64,000 nt of DNA from the NCBI RefSeq assembly GCF_024756275.1, contig NZ_JANUGQ010000029.1:1-64000 (forward strand), in the 5' to 3' direction. The position numbers were made by a program, and so were the translations under genes. How positions within the stretch are numbered: the stretch's first letter is position 1; each line of letters starts with the position of its first letter. Shown in pieces: positions 24,186-32,700 of the stretch. The notes under the pieces were generated by a model, which was not told where the DNA came from, searched no databases, and was given only the letters and a program-made list of their open reading frames with translations. The DNA comes from Streptomyces pyxinae (GTDB lineage: Bacteria; Actinomycetota; Actinomycetes; Streptomycetales; Streptomycetaceae).

Positions 24186-25574
24186 TCACCGGGGGAGCGC
24201 GGCGAAGCGCAACCCGAAGTGGTCCAGGGTGCGCGGCAGCGGCCGGTCGGGCCGCAGCCGGCCGGGCCGCTCGGGGAGATAGGTGTGCCGTTCGAGGAGC
24301 GCGGCGATCAGCGTGGAGGTGGCCAGCAGCACCAGGTCCTCGCCGGGGCAGCGGGCCGGCCCGGCGCTGAACGGCAGGAGCGCGGAGGTGTGGTCGGCGG
24401 TGCCGTCCAGCCAGATCTCCGGGGTGAGCCGGTCGGAGTAGGGCAGCGTGTCGTCGCGGTGGAAGAGCGGGGCGTAGATCAGGAACCCGGTACCGGCCGG
24501 GAGCTCCGCCGAGCCCCAGGCCGTCGCCCGTACCGACTCGCGCAGCAGGAACGGCGTCGTGGGCCAGAGCCGTACGGATTCCAGCACGCAGGCGCGGGTG
24601 TAGGGGAGCAGCTGGGGCGCGGTCAGGTCGGCGACGGCCATCTCGTTGCGCACCTGGGCCGTCTGGCGCGCATGGGTGGAGAGCAGCGCCAGGGTGCGGA
24701 AGGCGGCGATGCCGGCCGCGTCGAAGGCGAACAGCCAGTGCGGCACCTGGCCGGCCGGGTCGAGCTCGGGGCCGGCGGGCGCGGCGGCCAGCGCGGCGGC
24801 GAGGCTGCCGGTCTCCGCCCGGTCGAGGTGGCCGCGCAGCCGGCGGGTGAAGCGGTCCCGGAGACCGGACCGGCGCGGGGCGGCGACCGACCAGTTCCCG
24901 GCCGCGCGCAGCCGCCCGAGCTGTGCGGTGATCCGGGTGTCGTCGCGGGCCCGGTCGCCCAGGGTCAGGCGGCGGGCGGTGCGGTCCCAGGCGGCCGCGA
25001 AGGCGTCCCAGCCGATCTCGCCGTCCCCGGCGGTGGCGGCCCCCAGCAGCTTGCCGGTCTCCTCGCGCACCGTCCGGACCACCACCGGGGCCAGGCTGTG
25101 CAGCCGGTGGCCGTATTCGAGGACCGCCTCGTTGAAGGCTCGCCGCTCGTCCCGTTCCGGGCCCCGGGTGATCAGCACCCCGTGCGGCTGGAACCGCTCC
25201 AGGGCGGCCCGCTTCTCCCGGGTGGCCGGGGAGTACGGATCCGGGGTCGCGGCCAGCACGTGCGCGGCGTCCGCCGGGTCCAGCACCACCGCGAAGTGCC
25301 GGCCGGCCGCGTCCAGCCGGAGCGGTCCCGGCCCGTACCGGTCGCGCAGCGCGGTGAGCAGGTCGGTGGCACGGCGGTCCGCCGCGTACCGCTCGGCCAG
25401 CGCCATCCCGGTCCGGCGGCGCACGATCACCCCGCCCGCCAGGGTCGGGGCGATCACCCCGGCAGCGATCCGGGCCGCGTCCCGCGCGCTCGCCCGGGCC
25501 GGGGTGTGCCCGGTGGCCCGGCCCGCCTCCGGGCCCGTCGCGGTCCCGGCCTCCGGCCGCCGGTCGCTGCTCAT
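24186..25574 (-). CDS. Cytochrome P450 with a non-canonical I-helix
   Basis: A 462-residue cytochrome P450. The K-helix ExxR is Glu332-Arg335 (LESVRLWP). The heme loop PFSAGPARCPGE (401-412) gives Cys409 as thiolate ligand. The I-helix segment FAFDAAGIAAFRTL (282-296) lacks the usual acid-alcohol pair used for oxygen activation. The first 30 residues are Ala/Thr-rich; there is no membrane anchor. ATG 25574 is used, 308 bases from the next upstream gene. It lies between a chaplin and the rodlins, and no redox partner is seen nearby. Substrate unknown. Confidence 0.88.
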   Translation of the reverse strand: MSSDRRPEAGTATGPEAGRATGHTPARASARDAARIAAGVIAPTLAGGVIVRRRTGMALAERYAADRRATDLLTALRDRYGPGPLRLDAAGRHFAVVLDPADAAHVLAATPDPYSPATREKRAALERFQPHGVLITRGPERDERRAFNEAVLEYGHRLHSLAPVVVRTVREETGKLLGAATAGDGEIGWDAFAAAWDRTARRLTLGDRARDDTRITAQLGRLRAAGNWSVAAPRRSGLRDRFTRRLRGHLDRAETGSLAAALAAAPAGPELDPAGQVPHWLFAFDAAGIAAFRTLALLSTHARQTAQVRNEMAVADLTAPQLLPYTRACVLESVRLWPTTPFLLRESVRATAWGSAELPAGTGFLIYAPLFHRDDTLPYSDRLTPEIWLDGTADHTSALLPFSAGPARCPGEDLVLLATSTLIAALLERHTYLPERPGRLRPDRPLPRTLDHFGLRFAALPR

Positions 25575-25882
25575 GGCCGCCGGGTGCCCGTGCCCGGGGC
25601 GGCGAAACGGCGCCCGCCCGAGCGGTCACGGGCGGCCGCGCCTGTCCGCGCCTGTCGCGACGACGGTCCACGCCGCACGCCCTTCCGCGCCCGTCGCTGC
25701 CCGGCGCCGGGCGCGGAAGAGCGACCGGGCGACGAAGCGGCGCGCCGGACCGCCGGGCCGGGGGCTGCCGGGGCGCGCCGTCCTGCGGCCCGGCGCCGAC
25801 CGCCGGACCGGACCGGTTCAGCTTGGTCCAGCTCGGCTCGGCCCAGCTCGGCTCGGTCCGGCCCGCCGCGGCCCGTGGCGGG

Positions 25883-26266
25883 TCAGCCGCCGGTGGTGGG
25901 GCCACCGCTGCCGAAGCCGCCGCTGTGGCTGCCGCCCCACTTGTGGTCGTTCTCGCTGCGCGGCGAGGTGTCCGGTTCGGTGTGGTCGTGCCGCAGCTCG
26001 TACGGCATCACCCGGTCCTCCCGCTCGGTCAGCTCACCCGCCCTGCGGTGGCCCTCCTGCTCGCCGGGGAGCCCGGAGTCCTCCGGCCGGTGCGGCTGCT
26101 CGTCCGCCCTGGGCGGGGCGGGCTCCCGCGACCGGATGCGCCGTCCCAGCAGGAAGGCGCCGATCAGGAACGCGACGAGGATGATCCCCGCCACCAGCGG
26201 ACCGATCCCCACCAGGTAGTCCCGGTTGGCGGCGAATTCCGCGCTGAACGTCATGACAGAGTCCAT
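25883..26266 (-). CDS. DUF6479-like single-pass membrane protein
   Basis: A 127-residue protein with one N-terminal membrane helix (VGIGPLVAGIILVAFLIGAF, about 19-40). A basic RRIRSRE stop-transfer and a long hydrophilic tail follow, ending HKWGGSHSGGFGSGGPTTGG. The IGPxxAGxxxVAFL pattern and the Gly/Ser/His end fit the small actinobacterial DUF6479 family as I remember it. Start uncertain: neither ATG 26266 nor ATG 26254 has a clear ribosome site. It is divergent from the rodlin genes. Confidence 0.7.
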   Translation of the reverse strand: MDSVMTFSAEFAANRDYLVGIGPLVAGIILVAFLIGAFLLGRRIRSREPAPPRADEQPHRPEDSGLPGEQEGHRRAGELTEREDRVMPYELRHDHTEPDTSPRSENDHKWGGSHSGGFGSGGPTTGG

Positions 26267-26434
26267 GCCGCGCGACTACCCGGACTGACGCCGATCAGGC
26301 ACCCATCAGGCATGGAAAAACGATTCGTGCCGGTTCCCGCGCCCGTCCTCCGGCCGGCATTCCGCGGCCGCCGGGCAAATATCTTCATAAAAAATGGTCA
26401 CGCTCTCTTCGATTGCGCCCTTCGGGTGACGTCG

Positions 26435-26460
26435 CGGAACCTAAACAGCGCGGCGCTGTT
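26435..26460 (+). promoter_or_regulatory. Candidate ECF (BldN-like) promoter of the first rodlin
   Basis: CGGAAC (26435-26440), 16 bases, then TGTT (26457-26460), 48 bases upstream of the rodlin ATG. The pattern resembles those upstream of chaplins at 2344 and 5272. The rest of 26267-26507 is unusually AT-rich and holds no gene. Confidence 0.35.
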
Positions 26461-26507
26461 GGTCAGAGCGGCCCGAGCACCGGGCCTCTCGACGAGAAGG
26501 ATGGACC

Positions 26508-26900
26508 ATGATCAAGAAGGTTCTGGCCACCGCCGGCGTCGCTGCGGCCGTCCTGGGCGTGACCGCGCCGATGGCTTCCGCTGTGGGTGACCGGGGTGTC
26601 GACACGCAGAACGGCAACTTCGCCTCGCAGTCGTACGGCAACACCGTCACCGGCGGCTACATGAGCCCGCAGATCGGTCTGATCCAGGGCTCGCTGAACA
26701 AGCCCTGCATCGGCCTGCCGGCCCAGGTCGACCTTCAGAACGTCGTCGGCCTGGTCAACATCGGCATCCAGGACATCCTCAACGACACGCAGAACCAGAC
26801 CTGCGCCGAGAACTCCACCGCGGTCAAGGGCGACAGTGCCCTGTCGCACCTGCTGGAGAACGTCCTCTCCGAGAACGGCTCCGCCGACGTCGAGGACTGA
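26508..26900 (+). CDS. rdlA: Rodlin (RdlA/RdlB family)
   Basis: A 130-residue secreted protein that organises chaplin fibrils into the rodlet pattern of aerial hyphae and spores. The signal peptide is MIKKVLATAGVAAAVLGV to ASA at about residue 28. The mature part has DTQNGNFASQSYGNT, SPQIGLIQGSLNK and ALSHLLENVLSENGS, with two cysteines (KPCIGL, NQTCAEN). ATG 26508 has GAGAAGGA upstream. The letter A is only positional: it is the first of two adjacent paralogues. Confidence 0.93.
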   Translation: MIKKVLATAGVAAAVLGVTAPMASAVGDRGVDTQNGNFASQSYGNTVTGGYMSPQIGLIQGSLNKPCIGLPAQVDLQNVVGLVNIGIQDILNDTQNQTCAENSTAVKGDSALSHLLENVLSENGSADVED

Positions 26901-26908
26901 CGGTGGTT

Positions 26909-26945
26909 CCCGGGCCGCGCGGCCCCGAGTGCCGCGCGGTCCGGG
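26909..26945 (+). terminator. Hairpin between the two rodlin genes
   Basis: A 14-bp stem (26909-26922 with 26932-26945, one G-U pair) and a nine-base loop begin nine bases after the first rodlin stop. It may end or attenuate transcription before the second rodlin, which then needs its own promoter. Confidence 0.6.
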
Positions 26946-27030
26946 CCGTGCTTGACCTCCCCCAGCGCCCATCGGTGGGTGCGTGCAGGACGACCCGGGA
27001 ACCGGGTCTTTTCGACGAGAAGGAACAATC

Positions 27031-27423
27031 GTGATCAAGAAGGTTCTCGCCACCGCCGGCGTCGCCGCCGCCGTCCTGGGCGTCACCGCGCCGATGGCCT
27101 CCGCCGTGGGCGACGGTGCCGTCGACACGCAGAACGGCAACTTCAGCTCGCAGTCGTACGGCAACACCATCACCGGTGGCCACCAGAGCCCGCAGATCGG
27201 TCTGATCGAGGGCTCGCTCAACAAGCTGTGCCTGGGCGTGCCGCTGCAGGCCGACATCCAGAACGTCGTGGGTCTGGTCAACGTGGGTATCCAGGACCTC
27301 ATCAACGACACCCAGAACCAGACCTGCACCGAGAACTCCACCGCGGTCAAGGGCGACAGCGCCCTGTCGCACATCCTGGGCAACGTCCTCTCGGAGAACG
27401 GCTCGGCCATCGTCGAGGACTGA
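27031..27423 (+). CDS. rdlB: Rodlin (RdlA/RdlB family), second copy
   Basis: A 130-residue rodlin highly similar to its neighbour: identical signal peptide start (MIKKVLATAGVAAAVLGV) and the same DTQNGNF, SPQIGLI and ENSTAVKGDSALSH blocks. It differs in the middle (KLCLGVPLQADIQ) and at the end (SAIVED). GTG 27031 is used because AAGGA ends seven bases before it. A hairpin at 27432-27453 follows the stop. The tandem pair arose by duplication, and the letter is positional only. Confidence 0.93.
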   Translation: MIKKVLATAGVAAAVLGVTAPMASAVGDGAVDTQNGNFSSQSYGNTITGGHQSPQIGLIEGSLNKLCLGVPLQADIQNVVGLVNVGIQDLINDTQNQTCTENSTAVKGDSALSHILGNVLSENGSAIVED

Positions 27424-27431
27424 GGCCGGTC

Positions 27432-27453
27432 GCGGGGCGCTCCGGCGCCCCGC
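27432..27453 (+). terminator. Hairpin terminator after the rodlin pair
   Basis: A perfect 9-bp stem (27432-27440 with 27445-27453) closed by TCCG starts nine bases after the stop codon. Confidence 0.7.
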
Positions 27454-27923
27454 TCGCTCCTTCCGCTCAGCGGCCGCGTGCCCGAGGCGCGCGCCGGTCG
27501 CGCCCCCGCCCGGGGTGCGCACCGGACGGGCCCGTACTTCCCCCGCGGGGATCTCCCCGCGGCGGCAGGTGCGGGCCCGTCCGCGTGCCCCGCCGCCTGC
27601 CGTCCGTCCGCGCCGCCGCCTTGGGTCCGTCTGCCCCGCCGTCTTCCGTCCGCGCCGCCGTCTTCCGTCCGGCCTGTCCGGTCGCCTTCCGTCCGTACGC
27701 CCTGCCGCTCCTCGACTGGCCTGCCCTGCCGCCTTCCGGCCGGCCTGCCTCGCCGCGTCCCGTCCGGTCTGCCCGTACGCCTTCCGTGCGCCTGCCCCGC
27801 CGCCTTCCGACCGGCTTGCACGGTCGTCTCTCGTCCGGCCTGCCCTGCCGCCTCCCGTCGGGTCTGCCTGTACGCCTTCCGCGCGCCTGGGCTTGCCGCC
27901 TGCCGCCTGCCGCCTGCCGCGGG
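27454..27923. repeat. Gene-free C/T-rich degenerate repeat region
   Basis: About 470 bases without a convincing gene. The plus strand is C/T-rich and built of irregular GCCGCCTTCCGTCCG- and GCCTGCC-type units, ending in GCCTGCC microrepeats just before the polymerase stop. Open frames here are Arg/Pro/Ser-rich with no family resemblance. It marks the boundary between the coat region and the core-like region. Confidence 0.6.
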
Positions 27924-29639
27924 TCATTTCGCGTCGGCGTAGCACTCCACCACGGCCGTGGTGAGGGGGAAGCGCACCGGGGTCTCGCCGAAGGCGATCC
28001 GGCCGGCGGTCTCCCCGGCCGCGCGAACGGCCTCGGCGACCGCCTCCGCCTCCTCGGCCGGGCAGTGCACGATCACCTCGTCGTGCTGGAAGAACACCAG
28101 CTCCGCCCTGGTCCCGGCGGTCGCCTGCCGCAGGGCGGCCATCATCAGCAGCGCCCACTCGGCGGCGCTGCCCTGCACCACGAAGTTACGGGTGAACCGG
28201 CCGCGCGCCCGGGAGTCGGCCGAGGCGTACCCGGGGGTGAAGCCGGCCCCGCCGCCCGGGTCCTGGTCGGCATCAGTTCCGGCCGCCGGTGCGGGCGGGT
28301 CCTGCGGAATGCCGGCCTCCTCGGCCTCGGCCGCGCCGACCGCCCGGGGGCTGGTCCGGCCGAGCCAGGTGCGGACCAGCCGGCCCTCCTCGCCCGCCCG
28401 GGCCGCGTCGTCCACATAGGCCACCGCCCGGGGGAAGCGACGGCGCAGGGCGGCGAGGTTCCGCAGCCCGTCACCGCTGGTCTGCCCGTAGATCGCGCCC
28501 AGCAGCGCCAGCTTGGCGTGCTCCCGGTCGCCGGAGAAGGCCCGGTCCGAGAGCCGGGTGTAGAGGTCGTCCGGGTGGCCCGCCACCTCCATCAGACCGG
28601 GGTCCCGGGAGATCGCCGCCAGCACCCGGGGCTCCAGCTGGTCCGCGTCCGCCACCACCAGCCGCCACCCCGGGTCGGCCACCACCGCCCGCCGGACGAC
28701 CCGGGGGATCTGGAGCGCCCCGCCGCCGTTGGTGGTCCAGCGGCCGGTGACGGTGCCGCCCGGCAGGTACTCGGGGCGGAAGCGGCCGTCCCGCACCCAG
28801 TCCTGGAGCCAGCCCCAGCCGTGCGCCGTCCACAGCCGGTACAGCTTCTTGTGGGCGAGCAGCGGTTCGACGGCCGGGTGGTCCACCTTGGCCAGCTCCC
28901 ACTTCCGGGTGGACTTCACCGGCGTTCCGGCGCGGGCGAAGGCGCGCAGCACCTCGGCGGGCAGCTCCGGCCGCACCCGGTGGCCGAACGCCGCCGACAC
29001 CTCGTCCGCCAGCTCCGCCAGCCGGCGCGGCTCGCCCCGGCCGCCGTACCGCTCGCCCAGCAGCTCGTCGAGGACCGCCCGGTGCACATCGGCCCGCCAC
29101 GGCAGCCCGGCCCGCCGCAGCTCGGCCGCGATCAGCATGCCGGCCGACTCGGCGGCCACCAGCAGCCGCATCCGCCCCGGGTGCTCGGTGGCGGCCAGCC
29201 GCCGCTGCTGGTCCGCGTAGACCTCCAGCAGCCCGTCGAACGGCAGCCCGGCCCCGGCCGAGGGCTCGAAGAGCGAGGACTGCGCGCCCGGCTCGGCCGC
29301 CCGCTGCGGAGGATCGGGCGGTACGGGCAGGCCGTGCAGCCGGGCATGGGCGGCGGCGGGGGACCGGGGCTCGCCGAGCCGGCCCTCGTGGCCCAGCAGC
29401 AACTGTTCGGCGGCCTCGATGTCGTAACACCGCTCGACCCGCACCCCGGCGGCGAGCAGCTCCGGGTACGCCTCCGGGGTGGACCGCCACACCCAGCGGC
29501 CCACCTCCGGGCGGGCCCGCACCGCCGCCACCAGGTCCGCCTCGGCACGCACCGGCCCGGCCGGGCGCCCGTCCCCGTCCAGCTCCACCAGCAGCGCCCC
29601 GCCGCCCTCGGTGGCGTCCAGGGCCCATCGTTCGTTCAC
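27924..29639 (-). CDS. DNA polymerase I-like family A polymerase (3'-5' exonuclease-like N-terminus)
   Basis: A 571-residue family A DNA polymerase distinct from housekeeping PolA, of the actinobacterial group annotated as bifunctional 3'-5' exonuclease/DNA polymerase. Motif A is VVADADQLEPRVLAAIS, motif B is HAKLALLGAIYGQTSGDG and motif C is FFQHDEVIVH (His-Asp-Glu), so the polymerase site is intact. The N-terminal 170 residues correspond to the exonuclease fold, but I cannot place all DEDD acids. No 5'-3' nuclease domain is present. GTG 29639 is a best guess; no strong ribosome site is seen. A role in repair synthesis is inference. Confidence 0.82.
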   Translation of the reverse strand: MNERWALDATEGGGALLVELDGDGRPAGPVRAEADLVAAVRARPEVGRWVWRSTPEAYPELLAAGVRVERCYDIEAAEQLLLGHEGRLGEPRSPAAAHARLHGLPVPPDPPQRAAEPGAQSSLFEPSAGAGLPFDGLLEVYADQQRRLAATEHPGRMRLLVAAESAGMLIAAELRRAGLPWRADVHRAVLDELLGERYGGRGEPRRLAELADEVSAAFGHRVRPELPAEVLRAFARAGTPVKSTRKWELAKVDHPAVEPLLAHKKLYRLWTAHGWGWLQDWVRDGRFRPEYLPGGTVTGRWTTNGGGALQIPRVVRRAVVADPGWRLVVADADQLEPRVLAAISRDPGLMEVAGHPDDLYTRLSDRAFSGDREHAKLALLGAIYGQTSGDGLRNLAALRRRFPRAVAYVDDAARAGEEGRLVRTWLGRTSPRAVGAAEAEEAGIPQDPPAPAAGTDADQDPGGGAGFTPGYASADSRARGRFTRNFVVQGSAAEWALLMMAALRQATAGTRAELVFFQHDEVIVHCPAEEAEAVAEAVRAAGETAGRIAFGETPVRFPLTTAVVECYADAK

Positions 29640-29834
29640 CGGTGCGAGTCTGGCACCCCGCACTGACAACGGCCCGCCGCGACGCACGACGCACGACGGG
29701 CGCAGGCGTGGCCGGGACCCGAGTGCCTCTCCGGCCGGCCGGATGCCGGACCGCCGCGCGGTTGACGGCCCGGCACCGGACCGCCGCGCGGTGACCGGAT
29801 GGGTGCCGGCCGGGGTCGGGCCGCCCGGACGGGG

Positions 29835-31106
29835 TCAGGCCGCCGCGTGGTAGACGGCCGCGGCCTCGCCCCGGGAGCCCACGCCCAGCTTGGTGAGGAT
29901 GTTGGCCACATGGAACTTCACGGTCGACTCGCTGATGTGCAGCTCCGCCGCGATGGCCCGGTTGCGGTGGCCGAGCGCCAGCCGGGTCAGTACCTCAAGC
30001 TCCCGTCCACCGAGGCCGGTCAGCGGATCGGCGGCGGCCGGCTCCGGGTGCCCCGCCCGCAGCGGGAGGACGGCGGTGACGGTGGTGCCCCAGCCCGGTT
30101 CGGCGTCCACCTCCAGCCGGCCGCCCAGCACGGCCAGCCGCTCGGCCACCCGGCCGGGTGCCAGGGCGCGGGCGGACAGCTCCCCGGGCCCGTCGTCCCG
30201 GACGGTCGCGCGCAGCTCGTCGCCGGTGAGCCGCCAGCCGACCCGGACCCGGCCCACCCCGTCCTGGTCCAGCACGGTCAGCAGCACCGCCCGGACCACC
30301 GCCCGGGCGGTGTGCGCCAGATCGGCGTGGAGCGGCCGGGCGTCCCCGTCCGGTCCGGCCAGCTCCAGCCGTACCGGGCCGTAGCGGAGCAGCGGCTCCA
30401 GCGATTCGGCCAGCCGTGCGAAGGCCCGGTCGGCCGGCTCCTCCGTCACCTCCTGGTCCCGCTCCGCCCGGGCCCGCAGCTCGACCAGCTTGGCGACGGC
30501 CAGCTCCACGGCGGTCGCCCGAGCCACCGCGTCGTCCAGCCGGCGGCTGCGCAACACCCCGAGCAGCCCGGTCAGCGTGGCCGCCTGCTCCTCGCCCAGC
30601 TCCGCGAGCACCCGGGCCCGGGTGCCGGCGGCCGTCAGCGAGCGGGCCAGCACCCCGGGGACGGCCTCCGCCGCGAGCCGCTCGAAGTGGGCCGTGACCA
30701 GGTCCCACAGCGCCTGGACCAGCGCCAGTGCCTCCGCGCCGGCCGGGGCGGCGCCCTCCTCCCGTACCAGCAGCAGCACCGCGCCCCGGGGCGTGGCGTC
30801 GCTGTGGACCGCCAGCACCGGCCGCTCGGCCCCGGCCAGCGACAGGGTGCCCTGCCAGGGCCGGCCGGCCACCCCGGAGGCGAGCAGCGGCGCCAGGTCG
30901 GCCTGGGTGAGCCGGTCGGTGATCTCCTCGGGGCCGCAGGTCTTGAAGGGGGCGTAGGAGCAGTGGGTGGAGAGTTCGGCCGCCGCCAGGTGCGGGACGG
31001 CGGCGGCCAGTGTCTCGGAGAGCGCGGGCAGGACCCGGCCGAGCGGCCGGCCGATCACCCGGCGGGCGGCGGCGATCGCGGCGGCGGCGGACCCGGTCGG
31101 CTCCAC
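29835..31106 (-). CDS. LuxR-type HTH regulator with sensor and ATPase-like domains
   Basis: A 423-residue regulator. The N-terminal GAF-like region (about 15-160) has a CSYAPFKTCGPEEITDRLT segment. Next come an alpha-helical dimer-like region and a histidine-kinase-type ATPase remnant (ATVRDDGPGELSARALAPG, then RLEVDAEPGWGTTVTAVLP). The C-terminal LuxR HTH is LTGLGGRELEVLTRLALG and ISESTVKFHVANILTKLGVG. GTG 31106 is chosen for GGAGGG eight bases upstream. An in-frame ATG at 31214 would add 36 charged residues encoded by a 36-bp repeat (31123-31212). Divergent from the oxidoreductase at 31379, which it may control. Confidence 0.82.
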   Translation of the reverse strand: MEPTGSAAAAIAAARRVIGRPLGRVLPALSETLAAAVPHLAAAELSTHCSYAPFKTCGPEEITDRLTQADLAPLLASGVAGRPWQGTLSLAGAERPVLAVHSDATPRGAVLLLVREEGAAPAGAEALALVQALWDLVTAHFERLAAEAVPGVLARSLTAAGTRARVLAELGEEQAATLTGLLGVLRSRRLDDAVARATAVELAVAKLVELRARAERDQEVTEEPADRAFARLAESLEPLLRYGPVRLELAGPDGDARPLHADLAHTARAVVRAVLLTVLDQDGVGRVRVGWRLTGDELRATVRDDGPGELSARALAPGRVAERLAVLGGRLEVDAEPGWGTTVTAVLPLRAGHPEPAAADPLTGLGGRELEVLTRLALGHRNRAIAAELHISESTVKFHVANILTKLGVGSRGEAAAVYHAAA

Positions 31107-31378
31107 GCGCTCGCCCTCCGGATTCCCGTGGTCCCGTTCCCCGCGTTCCCCCTCCGGCTTTCCGCGGTCCCGTTCCCCGCGTCCCCACTCCGGCTTCCCG
31201 TGGTCCCGTTTCATGCGCTCCAGCGTAGGTGTCCGGCGCCGGGCCGCCGCTGTCCTTCCGGCCAGGTACGACTGGCCGGAAGACCGGCCGTGGTCCGGGG
31301 AAGCCCGGCCCAGGCTGGAGACCGCCGCCGGGGTGCCTGCCCCGGCGGCGGACCCTGACGACAGCGGGAGGACGACGC

Positions 31379-32293
31379 ATGCGCGCCATCACCTACACCG
31401 AGTTCGGCGGCCCCGAGGTGCTCACCCTCACGGAGACCGACCGGCCCGAGCCGGGGCCCGGCGAGATACGCGCCAGGGTGGTGGCCGCCGGGGTGAACCC
31501 GGTGGACCACAAGATCCGGTACGGCCGGCTGACGGAGCTGATCCCGACGACGTTCCCGGTCGTGCCCGGGCTGGAGTTCGCCGGGGTGGTGGACGCGCTG
31601 GGCGTGGGGGTGACCGGGGTCGCGGTGGGCGACGAGGTGTTCGGTATGGCGACGACCGGGGGGTACGCCGAGTACACCGTCGCCGCCGCGTACGCCGCCA
31701 AGCCGGCCGGTCTCTCCTTCGAGCAGGCCGCCGCGCTGCCGGTGGCGGGCGAGACGGCCCGGCGGGTGCTGGACCAGCTCGGTGTGACGGCCGGCGAGAC
31801 CCTGCTGCTGCACGGCGCGGCCGGGGCGGTGGGGCAGCTCGCCACCCAACTGGCGGTCGCCCGGGGCGCCACGGTGATCGGCACCGCCTCGCCGGCCAAC
31901 CACGAACTGCTGCGTGAGCTGGGCGCGGTGCCGGTGGCGTACGGCGAAGGGCTCGCGGACCGGGTGCGGAAGGCCGCCCCGCAGGGGGTGGACGCGGTGT
32001 TCGACGCGGCCGGCCACGACACCCTGCCCGTCTCGGTCGAGCTGCGCGGCGGTACGATCGACCGGATCATCACCATCGCCGCCGTGGACGCCGCCGACCA
32101 CGGGGTGACCTTCTCCGGCGGTGGTACGCCCCCGGAGACGATCCGCGCCTGGCTGGCCGAGCAGGCCGGGCAGCTGGTCTCCGGGGAGCTGCGGCTCCCG
32201 GTCGAGCGGGCCTTCCCGCTCGCCGAGGCCGCCGAGGCGCAGCGCGCCAGCGAGCGGGGCCACCGGCGCGGCAAGCTGGTCATCCTGGTGTGA
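31379..32293 (+). CDS. NADP-dependent quinone oxidoreductase-like (MDR family)
   Basis: A 304-residue zinc-free medium-chain oxidoreductase of the QOR type. The N-terminal GroES-like part has ITYTEFGGPEVLTLTETDRP and VPGLEFAGVVDALG. The cofactor fold has LLLHGAAGAVGQLATQLAV (about 138-156), with the AxxGxxG fingerprint. None of the zinc-ligand cysteines of alcohol dehydrogenases is present. ATG 31379 has GGGAGG about eight bases upstream. Divergent LuxR-type gene 270 bases away. It probably reduces quinones or enones; the substrate is unknown. Confidence 0.88.
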   Translation: MRAITYTEFGGPEVLTLTETDRPEPGPGEIRARVVAAGVNPVDHKIRYGRLTELIPTTFPVVPGLEFAGVVDALGVGVTGVAVGDEVFGMATTGGYAEYTVAAAYAAKPAGLSFEQAAALPVAGETARRVLDQLGVTAGETLLLHGAAGAVGQLATQLAVARGATVIGTASPANHELLRELGAVPVAYGEGLADRVRKAAPQGVDAVFDAAGHDTLPVSVELRGGTIDRIITIAAVDAADHGVTFSGGGTPPETIRAWLAEQAGQLVSGELRLPVERAFPLAEAAEAQRASERGHRRGKLVILV

Positions 32294-32299
32294 GCGCCG

Positions 32300-32690
32300 G
32301 GACGTACGCCGGTGTCCGCCCCGGCCGGGTCCGGCATCGGTCCCGGGACGGGGTCGCCAAAGATCCCGGGCCGGGTCCCGTGCCAGTCCCTGAACGGGCG
32401 GCCCGGCATGAGCCCCCCGAGCGGGCCCGGTGTGAGTCCCCGGGGTGGGTCCGGTGTGAGACGCCGAGCAGGTTCGGCGTGTGGTCCCGAGCGGCCCGGG
32501 TGTGAGCCCCTGCGCCGGGTCCGGTGTGAGTCACCGCGCGGGTCCGGTGTGGGATACCGGGCGGGTCCGGTGCGGGACGCCGGGCGGGTTCGGCGTGCGG
32601 CCCCGAGCGGGCCCGATGCGAGTCCCCGCGCGGGCCCGATGCGAGTCCCCGCGCGGGTCCGGTGTGAGTCCCTGCGCGGGTCCGGTGTGA
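32300..32690. repeat. Gene-free degenerate GGTCCGGTGTGAGTCCC-type repeat tract
   Basis: About 400 bases between the oxidoreductase and the DUF2786 gene made of irregular 20-22 bp units (GCGGGTCCGGTGTGAG, TCCCCGCGCGGGTCC and variants). Open frames exist on both strands because the units lack stops, but they encode only repetitive Gly/Pro/Arg/Ser peptides. No promoter or gene is evident apart from the last 30 bases. Confidence 0.7.
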
Positions 32691-32700
32691 GGATGGGCGG

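Noticed and set aside
26952..29666. 904-residue plus-strand frame across the second rodlin and the polymerase
   Set aside because: It runs out of frame through the rodlin and antisense to clear polymerase motifs A, B and C.
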